Shown here: positions 35,920 to 45,501 of the stretch, piece by piece | How the letters are laid out: each line of letters starts with the position of its first letter | Numbering within the stretch: position 1 is the stretch's first letter | Assembly (NCBI GenBank): GCA_021775555.1 | Contig: JAJFHP010000057.1 | Coordinates: forward strand, 124,001 to 188,000 | Length of the DNA: 64,000 nt | Direction: 5' to 3' | From: Hyphomicrobiales bacterium | GTDB taxonomy: Bacteria > Pseudomonadota > Alphaproteobacteria > Rhizobiales > Methyloligellaceae | Position numbers and translations under genes: made by a program | The notes under the pieces: generated by a model | What the model was told of the DNA's origin: nothing | Seen by the model: only the letters and a program-made list of their open reading frames with translations | Databases searched by the model: none

Positions 35920-37758
35920 GTGACATCAATTTTTAACAGATCATTCAAGACGCTTTTTGAGAGTGCTGAGGCGACCCACTTCGGGCGCAAAAGTGTTCTC
36001 GCTTTGCTGACCTTCCAGTTGGGCAGTGTGTTGATCGAGCTGCTCGGTTTTTTCTCGCTAATACCTATCCTGCAATATCTGCAAAATGATGGTGATGTAG
36101 CGGGTCTGTTGACCAAGCACGATCACTGGCGAGCACTGCGCGATTTCTATGGGATGGTGGGGTTGCCATTGCGGCTGGAGTTGTTGTTGGTAAGCAGCTT
36201 TGTCCTGTTGGTTTTGCGCCAAAGCTTCGTGTTCGCTCGTCTGCGCTATATGGCCTATGTGCAAACACGCGCCATTGCGCAGATGCGCCTGGAAATATTC
36301 TTGGCCTTTATTGGCGCACGCACTGATGCACAGGAGAAGCATGCCACCGGAGTAATCGTCAATGACATGACAACCGAACTTAACCGTGCTGCATCATATC
36401 TGGTTGCTTTGGTGACGCTCTACGGCTCAGCTATCCTATTTGTCTTTTACATGTGCGCGATGCTGTTTTTGTCTCCTAGCATGACGGTTGCAGCGCTTTT
36501 GGTCTTTGGCTCTGCTGTATTGCTTCTCAGAACACAGATGGTAAAGAGCGGGAAAATTGGTCAATTGGTGACGGACTCAAACCAGCGCATGTCCAGCTTT
36601 CTGGTTGAGCGGTTGCAGCAGGTGCGGCTGATCCGGCTGGCAGGTATGGAAAATGCTGAAGTCGAGGCCATGAGTCATTTGGTGGAGCGTCAGCGTGAAG
36701 CTATGAAGAATGTGCATTATCTATTGTCCAATATTGAGGTGATTATGGAACCGGTGGTGGTGGCCGCCGGGTTCACATTCCTGTATGTCGCAGTCGCCGT
36801 TCTACATTTACCTTTATCCCATATTGCACTGTTCCTTCTGATCCTCATGCGGCTGATGCCAGTGGTGAAGGAGGCGAGCCGTACCCGCCAGTCCTGTTTG
36901 GCTCAGATGCCCAGTTTCAGCGCGGTCGTCGAGAGCAAGAATGAATATGAGCAGGCAGCAGAACTTAAGGGCGGGGATATGACTTTCAAGGGGGTGCAGG
37001 GTGCTATCCGCTTTGAGGATGTGACCTTCTGTTATCCTGGGTCAGTTGCACCTTCGTTGAGTGGTGTTAATCTCGAATTTCCGGTTGGCACAGCTACGGC
37101 ACTGGTGGGGCCTTCTGGAGCAGGTAAATCGACCTTGATCGACATGTTACCGCGCATACGGATTCCGCAAGAAGGCCAAATAATAGTAGGTGATACACCA
37201 ATAATGGCATTCGACCTTGAAAGTTTGCGCAGTGGCATCGCTTATGCCCCACAGACCCCGCAAATATTTAACGTTCCGCTCTCCGAGCACATTCGTTACG
37301 GCAAGCCGGGTGCGTCCATGGCAGAAGTTGAGCGGGCTGCAGAGCTGGCCTGTATTGCCGAGTTCATCAGTAGTTTGCCTGAAGGGTATGAGACTATGAC
37401 TGGCGAAGGAGGCGAGCGCTTGTCAGGCGGTCAACGGCAAAGGCTCGATCTTGCCAGAGCATTAGTAGCACAAACACCAATCCTGCTCCTTGATGAACCA
37501 ACTAGCAATCTTGATGCTCGTTCCGAAGAATTGTTTCGTGACGCCATGGTGAGAATTCGCAGCGAAACTGATATCACCATTATTCTGATCGGACACCAAC
37601 TGTCGAGTATAATGACAGCAGATCAGATTGTTGTGATGGGTGACGGTCGAATCGTGGAGATTGGCCGTCACGAAAGTCTTATGAAATCGGACGGTTGGTA
37701 CGCCCACGCCTTTAAGACTCAACGGAATGCCGCTATGCCAGCAGAACAAGAAACCTGA
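35920..37758 (+). CDS. ABC transporter with fused membrane and ATPase domains (flippase type)
   Basis: 612 residues from a GTG at 35920. Six hydrophobic segments fall in residues 25-330, then an ATPase domain: Walker A GPSGAGKS, Q-loop YAPQTPQIFN, signature LSGGQRQR, Walker B ILLLDEPTS and H-loop IGHQL. It is a half-transporter of the MsbA/PglK kind that works as a homodimer in the inner membrane. In a glycan locus the expected cargo is an undecaprenyl-linked oligosaccharide, as for PglK, which would make a Wzx flippase unnecessary; none is seen in this window. A type I protease or peptide exporter role is less likely, as no peptidase domain is present. Confidence 0.9.
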   Translation: MTSIFNRSFKTLFESAEATHFGRKSVLALLTFQLGSVLIELLGFFSLIPILQYLQNDGDVAGLLTKHDHWRALRDFYGMVGLPLRLELLLVSSFVLLVLRQSFVFARLRYMAYVQTRAIAQMRLEIFLAFIGARTDAQEKHATGVIVNDMTTELNRAASYLVALVTLYGSAILFVFYMCAMLFLSPSMTVAALLVFGSAVLLLRTQMVKSGKIGQLVTDSNQRMSSFLVERLQQVRLIRLAGMENAEVEAMSHLVERQREAMKNVHYLLSNIEVIMEPVVVAAGFTFLYVAVAVLHLPLSHIALFLLILMRLMPVVKEASRTRQSCLAQMPSFSAVVESKNEYEQAAELKGGDMTFKGVQGAIRFEDVTFCYPGSVAPSLSGVNLEFPVGTATALVGPSGAGKSTLIDMLPRIRIPQEGQIIVGDTPIMAFDLESLRSGIAYAPQTPQIFNVPLSEHIRYGKPGASMAEVERAAELACIAEFISSLPEGYETMTGEGGERLSGGQRQRLDLARALVAQTPILLLDEPTSNLDARSEELFRDAMVRIRSETDITIILIGHQLSSIMTADQIVVMGDGRIVEIGRHESLMKSDGWYAHAFKTQRNAAMPAEQET

Positions 37759-37759
37759 A

Positions 37760-38806
37760 ATGACAATTATGAATTTATTCCATACACCAAGATCCGATCT
37801 AAACAATAAAACCATACTGCTGACTGGCGGGACGGGTTCGTTCGGCCGACAATTCACGCGGATGGTTTTGAAGCAGTTCAAACTACGGAAGCTGATCATC
37901 TTCTCACGTGATGAACTTAAGCAATATGAGATGCACGCTGATATCGATGCCGAGTTCGGGAAGAACCCATTGCGCTTCTTTATCGGTGATGTCCGTGACG
38001 TCGACAGGCTGGAGATGGCCATGCGCGGTGTCGATTATGTGGTTCACGCAGCAGCTCTGAAACATGTTCCGACCGCCGAATACAATCCGATCGAATGCAT
38101 ACGTACCAATGTTTATGGCGCGGAAAATATCGTAGCAGCGGCCCTACGATGCCGGGTCAAAAGGATTATCACCCTATCTACAGATAAGGCGGCTAGCCCG
38201 ATTAATCTTTATGGCGCAAGTAAACTCGCATCGGACAAGATATTTATAGCCGCCAATAATCTTTCTGGTGATATTGGCACGCGCTTTTCTGTTGTTCGCT
38301 ATGGAAACGTTCTTGGTTCACGGGGCAGCGTTGTACCGCTTTTCCTGAAGCTGATTCGGGAAGGTGCTAAAGAGATACCAATTACAGACCCGCGCATGAC
38401 ACGCTTCTGGATTACCATCGACCAAGGTGTTGATTTTGTTCTCAGCTCATTGGAAATGATGCAGGGTGGTGAAATATTCGTCCCCAAGATTCCAAGCATG
38501 AGAGTTTCTGATCTCGCGGAAGCATTGGCCCCAGGTGTAAAACACCGTGTGGTGGGTATTCGTCCGGGTGAAAAACTACACGAAGCCATGATCACTGTGG
38601 ACGATGCGCGCCGCACCATTGAATTGAGTGATCGGTATGTGATCCAGCCCGACTTCAGTTACTGGCGCGCTGCTGATTATGAATATGAGAATGCCAAGCC
38701 CGTCCCGCAGGATTTCCATTATTCAAGCGAGAACAATGAGCATTGGCTCGACGAAAAAGATATTCGTGAGATGCTCGGAGTAACCATCAACGCTCCTGCG
38801 GAGTGA
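37760..38806 (+). CDS. pseB: UDP-N-acetylglucosamine 4,6-dehydratase (inverting), PseB
   Basis: 348 residues from the ATG at 37760, one base after the ABC gene stop. NADP-binding TGGTGSFG at residues 22-29, SRDELKQYEM, VHAAALKHVP, the inverting-dehydratase active-site string LSTDKAASPINLYGASK (Thr141, Asp142, Lys143; Tyr151, Lys155), and RYGNVLGSRGSVVP. These are diagnostic for PseB/FlaA1, which converts UDP-GlcNAc to the 4-keto-6-deoxy L-arabino sugar, the first step to pseudaminic acid. The PseC-like gene follows after 90 bases. Length and catalytic residues are intact. Confidence 0.95.
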   Translation: MTIMNLFHTPRSDLNNKTILLTGGTGSFGRQFTRMVLKQFKLRKLIIFSRDELKQYEMHADIDAEFGKNPLRFFIGDVRDVDRLEMAMRGVDYVVHAAALKHVPTAEYNPIECIRTNVYGAENIVAAALRCRVKRIITLSTDKAASPINLYGASKLASDKIFIAANNLSGDIGTRFSVVRYGNVLGSRGSVVPLFLKLIREGAKEIPITDPRMTRFWITIDQGVDFVLSSLEMMQGGEIFVPKIPSMRVSDLAEALAPGVKHRVVGIRPGEKLHEAMITVDDARRTIELSDRYVIQPDFSYWRAADYEYENAKPVPQDFHYSSENNEHWLDEKDIREMLGVTINAPAE

Positions 38807-38896
38807 CTAGGGTTTGCTGCAAGAGATTTATTCTGCATTCAATTATTACGCCACCACGAAATATTTTGAGAGCGCCTAACAGGCATTAGATAAACA

Positions 38897-40078
38897 GTGT
38901 CATTCATTCCATATGGACGCCAATGCATCGACGACGATGATGTGGGTGCCGTGGCTGCTGTACTGCGCAGTGATTATCTGACGACAGGGCCAACTGTTGA
39001 AGCATTTGAAACAGCCTTATCGTCTCACGTATGGGCTGACCACTCGGTCGTTTGCTCTAGTGGTACGGCCGCACTGCATCTTGCAATGCTGTCCCTCGGA
39101 CTGGCTAAAGGTGATTGGGCAATCGTACCGAGCATGACTTTTGCCGCCACGGCAAATGCCGTGCGCTATGTCGGCGGTGAGGTCATTTTCGCCGATGTCG
39201 ATCCGGATAGCGGTCTGATGCGACCAGGTGATTTCGAAGCAGCACTTGAGCGGGCCGGTGCCCATCATGTTCGTGCCGTGCTGCCAGTTCACTATGCTGG
39301 GCAATGCGCTGACATGCCTGCCATTGCCGAAATCGCCAAGTCCCGGAATATTGCAGTAATAGACGATGCCAGTCATGCCATCGGAACGCGTTATCAGGGC
39401 AATGGGACCGAATGGTCAATAGGGTCCTGTGCGCATTCATCTGCCACGATATTCTCATTTCATCCCGTGAAAACGATTGCGATGGGAGAAGGTGGGGCAG
39501 TCACCACGAAGGACAATAGTTTTGCACAGCGATTGCGCCGATTCCGCTCACATGGAATCGAACGCAACCCGGCTCAATTTGTGAATCAGGATGCTGCAGA
39601 AAACCCCTGGTATTACGAACTTGTGGAACTTGGTTTTAATTACAGGGCATCTGACATTCAGTGCGCGCTCGGCCTTAGCCAACTTGGAAAACTGGACAGG
39701 TTCGTATCCCGAAGGTCCGAATTGGTGGCCAGATATGACAGCTTGATTACACCCTTGTCCCCCACTGTTCTCCCGATCGGAAGAGTCAGCGGTTGCACTC
39801 CCGCGTGGCACCTCTACCCGGTCCTGATCGATTATTCCACCATTGGGCGCAGCCGCGATTTCTTAATGAATGCCATGCGGGAGCAGGGCATAGGGACCCA
39901 GGTTCATTACATTCCGCTCCACACGCAGCCATATTACAATGATCGTTATGGGGAGCTCTCGCTACCTGGAGCGGAACAATTTTATGAGCGTATCTTGTCC
40001 CTGCCGCTCTATCCGCAATTGACGGACAGCGATCAGGACCGCGTTGTTGAGACGCTGATTTACATTCTGCAAAAGTGA
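38897..40078 (+). CDS. pseC: UDP-4-keto-6-deoxy-sugar aminotransferase, PseC
   Basis: 393 residues from a GTG at 38897. Typical start FIPYGRQCIDDDDVGAV, with AVLRSDYLTTGPTVEAFE (the LTTGP string of PseC), CSSGTAALHLAM, PSMTFAATANA, IDDASHAIGT and catalytic Lys192 in FSFHPVKTIAMGEGGA. PseC aminates C4 of the PseB product, giving UDP-4-amino-4,6-dideoxy-AltNAc, with glutamate and PLP. Its end overlaps a 37-codon ORF (GTGA). All hallmarks are present. Confidence 0.94.
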   Translation: MSFIPYGRQCIDDDDVGAVAAVLRSDYLTTGPTVEAFETALSSHVWADHSVVCSSGTAALHLAMLSLGLAKGDWAIVPSMTFAATANAVRYVGGEVIFADVDPDSGLMRPGDFEAALERAGAHHVRAVLPVHYAGQCADMPAIAEIAKSRNIAVIDDASHAIGTRYQGNGTEWSIGSCAHSSATIFSFHPVKTIAMGEGGAVTTKDNSFAQRLRRFRSHGIERNPAQFVNQDAAENPWYYELVELGFNYRASDIQCALGLSQLGKLDRFVSRRSELVARYDSLITPLSPTVLPIGRVSGCTPAWHLYPVLIDYSTIGRSRDFLMNAMREQGIGTQVHYIPLHTQPYYNDRYGELSLPGAEQFYERILSLPLYPQLTDSDQDRVVETLIYILQK

Positions 40079-40188
40079 TTTCCCCGTTGAGAAACCAGCA
40101 CCCAAACCAGCTCATTGTCGATCTGGATCACAATCAATGCTGGTCCGGTGATTTTGAACAATTGCTGAGAGTTCTGGACGGAGTCTGA
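40075..40188 (+). CDS. Small ORF of 37 codons coupled at both ends
   Basis: A GTG at 40075 overlaps the pseC stop as GTGA, and its TGA overlaps the next gene's ATG as TGATG, the same coupling seen between real genes here. The peptide (VISPLRNQHPNQ..., ending FEQLLRVLDGV) matches nothing I recognise. It could be a small protein, a translational bridge, or the tail of a deleted gene. Confidence 0.4.
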   Translation: MISPLRNQHPNQLIVDLDHNQCWSGDFEQLLRVLDGV

Positions 40189-42101
40189 TGCCAAAAGAAA
40201 ACTTCGTAATTGTGGAAAGCATCGGCGCGTCACAGCATTATCTGAACGGTAAATCCGGAAATGCGGATGAGACCTTTCTCACCACATCTCCCTCTGTTTT
40301 TGAGCATCTACGAGCAAGCGGTTCTCGGGTATTGTTCATGGATGCTGATTTGACTTTAAACGAAGCAGACCGTGTCGGATATGCAGCCATCCATGCTGCT
40401 AATTCAATATCAGAAAGTTTGAACCAAAACTCCGATAGCCTGGGCGTGTCCCGGGTGGGTGATGCACTCAAGGCGGATATTCAACGCCTCGTTTGCTGCC
40501 TTTTATACAAGGCACGCATTTTTGATCCTTGGGTTGCAAAATCTCAAGGGAATCTGGTCAATGTGGGTCATGCCGATCTCACTCCGGTAAAAGGGCTGAC
40601 AACGGGTCTGGGAAGATTCGATACGGTTTTTACTCTGTTCGCAGCGCATCACGGGCTTGAGATAATTCCGCACGTTGCGGAGATTCCCAAATGTGCCCAG
40701 CCAAATGGTGATTTCCTGCAAGTGACGTCCTGGACGCGGTTCATAACGATGATCAACATGCCCCTACCTGTAGTTTTTTTCAGAATTCTCAAGCGTTTCA
40801 GACGATGGGCCCAACCGACCAGCAAAAAACCGATTGTAGGCATTTTTTCAAGTAATGAACTGATCGAGGAAACCGCTCTTGCACTTAGCCGGGAAGGGGC
40901 ATTCGTCACATTCGCACCTGCTGGAATGATGGGCTCCGATCAATCAAATGACCGCCAGAGCGAGGGTGTGGCCAGATCACTTAAGATAGATGAGGCCATT
41001 AAGGAGGGTGTACACAAAGCCAAACTTGGATGGACTGCCAGCATGGATCCTATACCCGGTGTTGTTACAGAGCGATTGGGTGCTGCTTTGGGGTACGTTC
41101 CAGCGGCATTGGAGAGAGCAAAGGGATATGTGAATAGTTGCGAGAAACTGATGATTAAGGGCCCGTTTGGAGTGGTAGCAAACTTCATTTCCAGTCCTGC
41201 GGATATTCTCCTGAGTGATGTATTGAAAAGTGAAAACATTCCCGTCTTTGTGTTCGATCATGGCGTTGGCCCAGGTTTGGATTGGCATCACAAAGCATAT
41301 TTCGATGCAGGGTTTTCACCGGTTGCTGATATTCCGATTTCACACAATTCAGTGCAGCACAAGGTCATGGCAGATGTGCGTGGTGATCATATCGATCATG
41401 GCCTCGTTGCTGGCGCACCGAGTATACTTCGAAAGATCGGTTTTCGAGAAATTCAACGAAGTCTCGTTCGCCGTCACCTGGGTATCGAAGACAAACTTCT
41501 GTGCTGGGTGTCTGGTCTTTACCCCAACAATATGCAGCGCCAGCCACACTATTATCTCGATGGGCCTTATCACGAGTTGCGGCGAGAAATTGTTTATGAC
41601 GTTCTCGGGAAAGCGCCTTACGATGTTCTTTTCAAGCTCTATCCAACGTTGCGATATATCGATGGCGACCCCTTCGCCAATAAAATGGAATTGCCGGCTA
41701 ATTGCCGCTCAGAGATGCTGATAGATTTCCGTAATTTTCGCGCCGCATCCGACGTAACTATAATTGATGAACCTGGCAGCGGTGTTGCGTGGTGCTGGGG
41801 GCTCGATCGGCCGCTCATTTACCTGGATACGCAGGTCCGTCTTTTACCAGAAGTTGCACGTGCCTTTTCCGAAGCGATTTTCTACGTTGATACTGAACAG
41901 AAAGACTGGAAATCCGAATTGTTGTCACTGGTGACAATGCCATATGACGAACTTGCCTCAGCCTATCGTGATAAAGCCAAAATTCGTGAAGAGATAGCCC
42001 ATGACTATATCTTTGGGCCGGGCGGAAAGCCGGGAGCGCGTGCAGCAAACTATATTACTCAAACAATTGCCGAGTGTAGTACGATGAGCGGCACACTGTG
42101 A
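40188..42101 (+). CDS. Large protein of unknown function, possibly GT-B-like (637 aa)
   Basis: 637 residues, no signal peptide; one weakly hydrophobic patch near residue 200 (INMPLPVVFFRILKRF). I do not recognise a family with confidence. The second half has features of surface-carbohydrate GT-B enzymes: IPVFVFDHGVGPGLDWHH, DIPISHNSVQHKVM, LCWVSGLYPNNMQRQPH, FKLYPTLRYIDGDP, and VTIIDEPGSGVAWCWGLDRPLIYL, which recalls the SGSxxxEA-like C-terminal donor site. The first 200 residues show an acidic-helical unit. Placed between pseC and a radical SAM gene in a glycan operon, a glycosyltransferase or polymer-modifying enzyme is plausible. Function remains unknown. Confidence 0.75.
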   Translation: MPKENFVIVESIGASQHYLNGKSGNADETFLTTSPSVFEHLRASGSRVLFMDADLTLNEADRVGYAAIHAANSISESLNQNSDSLGVSRVGDALKADIQRLVCCLLYKARIFDPWVAKSQGNLVNVGHADLTPVKGLTTGLGRFDTVFTLFAAHHGLEIIPHVAEIPKCAQPNGDFLQVTSWTRFITMINMPLPVVFFRILKRFRRWAQPTSKKPIVGIFSSNELIEETALALSREGAFVTFAPAGMMGSDQSNDRQSEGVARSLKIDEAIKEGVHKAKLGWTASMDPIPGVVTERLGAALGYVPAALERAKGYVNSCEKLMIKGPFGVVANFISSPADILLSDVLKSENIPVFVFDHGVGPGLDWHHKAYFDAGFSPVADIPISHNSVQHKVMADVRGDHIDHGLVAGAPSILRKIGFREIQRSLVRRHLGIEDKLLCWVSGLYPNNMQRQPHYYLDGPYHELRREIVYDVLGKAPYDVLFKLYPTLRYIDGDPFANKMELPANCRSEMLIDFRNFRAASDVTIIDEPGSGVAWCWGLDRPLIYLDTQVRLLPEVARAFSEAIFYVDTEQKDWKSELLSLVTMPYDELASAYRDKAKIREEIAHDYIFGPGGKPGARAANYITQTIAECSTMSGTL

Positions 42102-42227
42102 GTATGACGGATTGCATCAGGATATTCAGCGATCGACACGCTTGCTGTGCTGTGCAGATTGACTGGTATCGCCCGGTCATTGGATGTAAAAGAACCTTGG
42201 CTGACTGCTAAGAGGGATGTCCGTATC

Positions 42228-44027
42228 ATGAGAGTTTTATTTATCCACCCCGAACGCTACATGAATATCGGCATTCCATCTGGCATAGCAACTTTGAGTG
42301 CTCTGATTAAACAGCATGGGCATCAAGTTGATCTCTTCGATACGACGCTTTTGAAGCCTACGACTGATGGTGCCGGCCACAATGTTTCTGCGGACGAGGC
42401 AGAAAAAATCATAGCTGCGGGCGATGAAGCATCACCCGGGAGAAAAAACCAGATTGGCGTTTTCAAGCAAACAGCTATTACGCTGGAAGACTTGCTCGCA
42501 GATGATCCCGTTGTTGATTATGCGGAAGTATTTCAGAAAAAAATCGACAGCTTCTCACCTGACCTCATAGCAGTTTCGGCCATGACAACCACCTTCGACT
42601 TTGCATGTGAGCTTTTGCGGAAGGTGAAATTCGACGCCAAGGTCATTGTTGGTGGCGTGCATGCAACAATCGCCCCGGATGATTGCCTTGCCCAGGACGT
42701 CATAGATATCGTTTGTATCGGGGAAGCAGACGATACCTTCGTGGAATTGTGCAATCATATGGCTGCTGGAACGGACTATACAAATGTCCATTCCATGTAC
42801 ATCAAGATGCCAGGTGGTGAAATCAAGAAGAATCCACTCTCAGCCAGATTCCACGACCTGGACAGCTTGCCGACACCTGACTGGTCCATTTTTGACGAAC
42901 GCCATTTATTCCGCCCGTATGACGGTCAGATATACAAGGGTTCCCTGTACTCCCAAGCCAGAGGGTGCCCCATGAGATGCACCTACTGTGTAGATCCGAC
43001 CATAGCAAATATCACCGGTGGGCGGAGTGGGTACTTCCGCTATCAGTCTCCGCAAACGACCTACAATCAATTGAAGGATCTTTATGATCTGCATGGCGCG
43101 ACGTGGTTTAAATTTGTAGATGACACTTTCTTGCTGCCGCCGGTCGAACATCTTGAGGAACTCCGGGATTTAATCAAACCGATGAACCTCAAATTCGGTT
43201 GTTCCGTGATGCCCAATACTATCAAACCGGAAAAGGTTGCACTTGCCCGCGAAATGGGATGTGTTGCCATGAGTATCGGTGTTGAAAGCGGTGATCCGGA
43301 TATTCGCCAGACCGTTATGCGCAAATACAAGAATGAGGATTTGATCGAGCGGTTAAAAGTTGTGCGAGATCATGACATCCGGATTTCAACATTCAATATG
43401 ATCGGATTTCCTGGTGAATCTCGTGAGCAGGTTTTCCGCACCGTCGAGCTAAATCGCAATCTCGGGGCGGACGCGTGTAATGTTTACATTCTTTACCCTT
43501 ACCCGGGTTCTCCTATCGCTCTCCAGCACAAGATACCGCTGAGAGACAGAAATGGCCGTATTCCTGAGGCGACCAAAGGTGGCCGGCTGGGACTCTCGAA
43601 AATGGGTGAGGACGAACTGGAGGGCCTTCGCCAGACATTCAATGTATATCTCCATTCGCCCAAGTCACTTTGGCCCTTGGTCAAGCTGGCGGAAAAGGCA
43701 GATGAAAAGGGTGGGACAGTTCTCGAAATGACGAAACAGTTCGTTATCGAATTGCTGATCGGGGAGGAAATTTCTACCGTCGCAGTCTCGAACATCATAT
43801 TGGACCCTGAACTGGTCAGTTCTGATGATCCTGAATTGCAAATCCCGACGGTGTTCGCCCCGATTTTTGAACTGGGCTACGATCATGAAACATTTGTAAA
43901 AATACTTGAAGCGTTTCGGTGTTACGCCAGCGGTGAGGACGAAGTAGACGAAAATTCAGATGTACATCGCGATCCAGAGATAGTGGACGAAGCGCCATTT
44001 GCAGGGGAACTGCGGTCATTCGTTTGA
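42228..44027 (+). CDS. Radical SAM protein with N-terminal B12-binding-like domain
   Basis: 599 residues from the ATG at 42228 (MRVLFIHPERYMNIGIPSGI); upstream in-frame starts have no family resemblance. Residues 1-180 resemble a cobalamin-binding Rossmann domain (VSAMTTTFDFACELL, VIVGGVHATIAPDD, IGEADDTFVEL) but lack the DxHxxG cobalt-ligand motif. The radical SAM cluster is CPMRCTYC (Cys247, Cys251, Cys254), followed by MSIGVESGDPDIRQTVMRK and MIGFPGES. The last 130 residues are acidic and of unknown role. Class B-like relatives methylate or rearrange unactivated carbons. In this locus it may modify a sugar or its acyl chain. Confidence 0.88.
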   Translation: MRVLFIHPERYMNIGIPSGIATLSALIKQHGHQVDLFDTTLLKPTTDGAGHNVSADEAEKIIAAGDEASPGRKNQIGVFKQTAITLEDLLADDPVVDYAEVFQKKIDSFSPDLIAVSAMTTTFDFACELLRKVKFDAKVIVGGVHATIAPDDCLAQDVIDIVCIGEADDTFVELCNHMAAGTDYTNVHSMYIKMPGGEIKKNPLSARFHDLDSLPTPDWSIFDERHLFRPYDGQIYKGSLYSQARGCPMRCTYCVDPTIANITGGRSGYFRYQSPQTTYNQLKDLYDLHGATWFKFVDDTFLLPPVEHLEELRDLIKPMNLKFGCSVMPNTIKPEKVALAREMGCVAMSIGVESGDPDIRQTVMRKYKNEDLIERLKVVRDHDIRISTFNMIGFPGESREQVFRTVELNRNLGADACNVYILYPYPGSPIALQHKIPLRDRNGRIPEATKGGRLGLSKMGEDELEGLRQTFNVYLHSPKSLWPLVKLAEKADEKGGTVLEMTKQFVIELLIGEEISTVAVSNIILDPELVSSDDPELQIPTVFAPIFELGYDHETFVKILEAFRCYASGEDEVDENSDVHRDPEIVDEAPFAGELRSFV

Positions 44028-44188
44028 CCTCTGAATGCGCAGGCCATTTATATCGCACTGAATAATCATTCTGAAATTGAAACAGGTTTGCATCTGAAAG
44101 GTTGTGCCTTGGTAATGACCTCGGCCATCTTTTCACCAGGCGGATGTTTTCATTTCGTTTTTTAGAGCCGTGAAACCGTATACAGAGC

Positions 44189-44785
44189 ATGGCTGAAAAG
44201 ACAAAATACTCCGAGGAACTGGTAGGCGAAAAAATCGTTTTGAGGCGAATTTTCTCTGACTCCATACCCGAGAAGTATCTGGAATTTCTGGGTGATAGTG
44301 AGGTTACCCGCTATCTGCAGGCCCGATTCAATGATCACACCCCGGACACCTTGCACCAATTCGTTGAAGGCTTCGATCATATCGACAGCTTTCTGTTTGG
44401 TATCTATACAAAACCTTACGGGAAATTTATTGGCACCTGCACACTTCGCGTAAATCCTGTTCATCTGTTTTCCAATCTTGGCTACATGATCGGTGACAAG
44501 GAATACTGGAAAGGGGGCACGGCATTGGAGATGTGCACCTTACTGCTGGATTTTGCTTTTGGAGAGCGAAAGGTACGCAAGATTTTTGAAGCGACAACCG
44601 GTAACCACATTGCGTCCAATTTCAATTTCAAACGCATTGGTTTTACGCTGGCGGCCAATATTCCCGAATTATTTTGGGGTGAAGGGAAATACCAGTCTGG
44701 GATGTATTGGACCCTTGATATTGCCGACTGGGCGAAGATGCGTGGTGTTCCATGCCCGGAAATAGCTCCACCCGACAGGCCGTAA
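44189..44785 (+). CDS. GNAT-family N-acetyltransferase (RimJ/RimL-like, possible PseH)
   Basis: 198 residues. GNAT features: GEKIVLRRIFSDSIPEKYLEF at the start (beta 1/alpha 1), FGIYTKPYGKFIGTCTLRVNP, the acetyl-CoA loop region GYMIGDKEYWKGGTALEMC, and NHIASNFNFKRIGF near the end. It resembles the RimJ/RimL-type enzymes that acetylate the 4-amino group in sugar pathways. A PseH role (acetylating the PseC product) is possible, but the GNAT domain fused at 51794 is a competing candidate, and acyl-ACP could also be the donor. Acceptor unknown. Confidence 0.85.
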   Translation: MAEKTKYSEELVGEKIVLRRIFSDSIPEKYLEFLGDSEVTRYLQARFNDHTPDTLHQFVEGFDHIDSFLFGIYTKPYGKFIGTCTLRVNPVHLFSNLGYMIGDKEYWKGGTALEMCTLLLDFAFGERKVRKIFEATTGNHIASNFNFKRIGFTLAANIPELFWGEGKYQSGMYWTLDIADWAKMRGVPCPEIAPPDRP

Positions 44786-44811
44786 CCAATTGAACCCTCT
44801 ACAGGTGATAA

Positions 44812-45486
44812 GTGTCCGATAAAATAAAAGATCAAGATCAACAAATGTGGGATGCGTATAATGCATTCCACTATCTGTGCGAAACGCATCGCTTTCAGAA
44901 AATATTTGCGCGCGCCGATCTCATGCGGATGGTTCACAATTTACCCGGAGATATCGTTGATGCTGGGGCTTACAAGGGAACAAGCACTATCCAATTTGCG
45001 CATCTTCTGAAAACCTATCAGCCGAATTCCCGTAGCAAGGTTGTTAGTTTCGACACCTTCGAAGCGGTGTTTCCACGTGTGCGTGCTGACGAAGCGCAGA
45101 GCGCGGAAGATCATATGAAGACTTATGATGTCAACGCCTACGACAATCTGGTCGAGGCGCTGGGCAACCTTGATTTGGATGGCCGGGTGGAGATCGTCAA
45201 AGGCGATATCACCGACACCATGCCAAAATATGTGGCGGACAATCCGGGCTTCAGAATTTCACTGCTTCATTGTGATCTGGATGTGTATCCGGCAACCCTG
45301 TCGACGCTCAATGTGGCATGGGGTCGTCTTGTGCCGGGAGGAATTTGCGTATTTGATGAATATGCGGTGGGCAACTGGGGTGAATCTGACGCGGTTGATG
45401 AGTTTTTTGCAACACTCGAAAACCCGCCGATATTGCAGATGCTTGAGAGCAGTGCGACGCCAACAGCCTATTGTGTGAAATTTTAG
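44812..45486 (+). CDS. TylF-like O-methyltransferase
   Basis: 224 residues from a GTG at 44812. Motif I is IVDAGAYKGTSTIQFAHLL (about residues 46-64), with VVSFDTFEAVFPRV, VEIVKGDITDTMP, LLHCDLDVYPATLSTLN (the LxHxDxDVY metal and catalytic string of the TylF/MycF macrocin O-methyltransferases) and GGICVFDEY. TylF-type enzymes methylate hydroxyls of sugars in a metal-dependent way. Next to the FkbH/ACP genes, it could methylate a sugar hydroxyl or a glyceryl-type acyl group. The choice is open. Confidence 0.9.
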   Translation: MSDKIKDQDQQMWDAYNAFHYLCETHRFQKIFARADLMRMVHNLPGDIVDAGAYKGTSTIQFAHLLKTYQPNSRSKVVSFDTFEAVFPRVRADEAQSAEDHMKTYDVNAYDNLVEALGNLDLDGRVEIVKGDITDTMPKYVADNPGFRISLLHCDLDVYPATLSTLNVAWGRLVPGGICVFDEYAVGNWGESDAVDEFFATLENPPILQMLESSATPTAYCVKF

Positions 45487-45501
45487 AAACGGACCATAGC
45501 G

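Noticed and set aside
42104-42211. 35-codon ORF (starts MTDCIRIFSDRHACC) before the radical SAM gene
   Set aside because: Cys-rich but without coupling overlaps or a ribosome site, and I see no resemblance to a known peptide; not enough to call.
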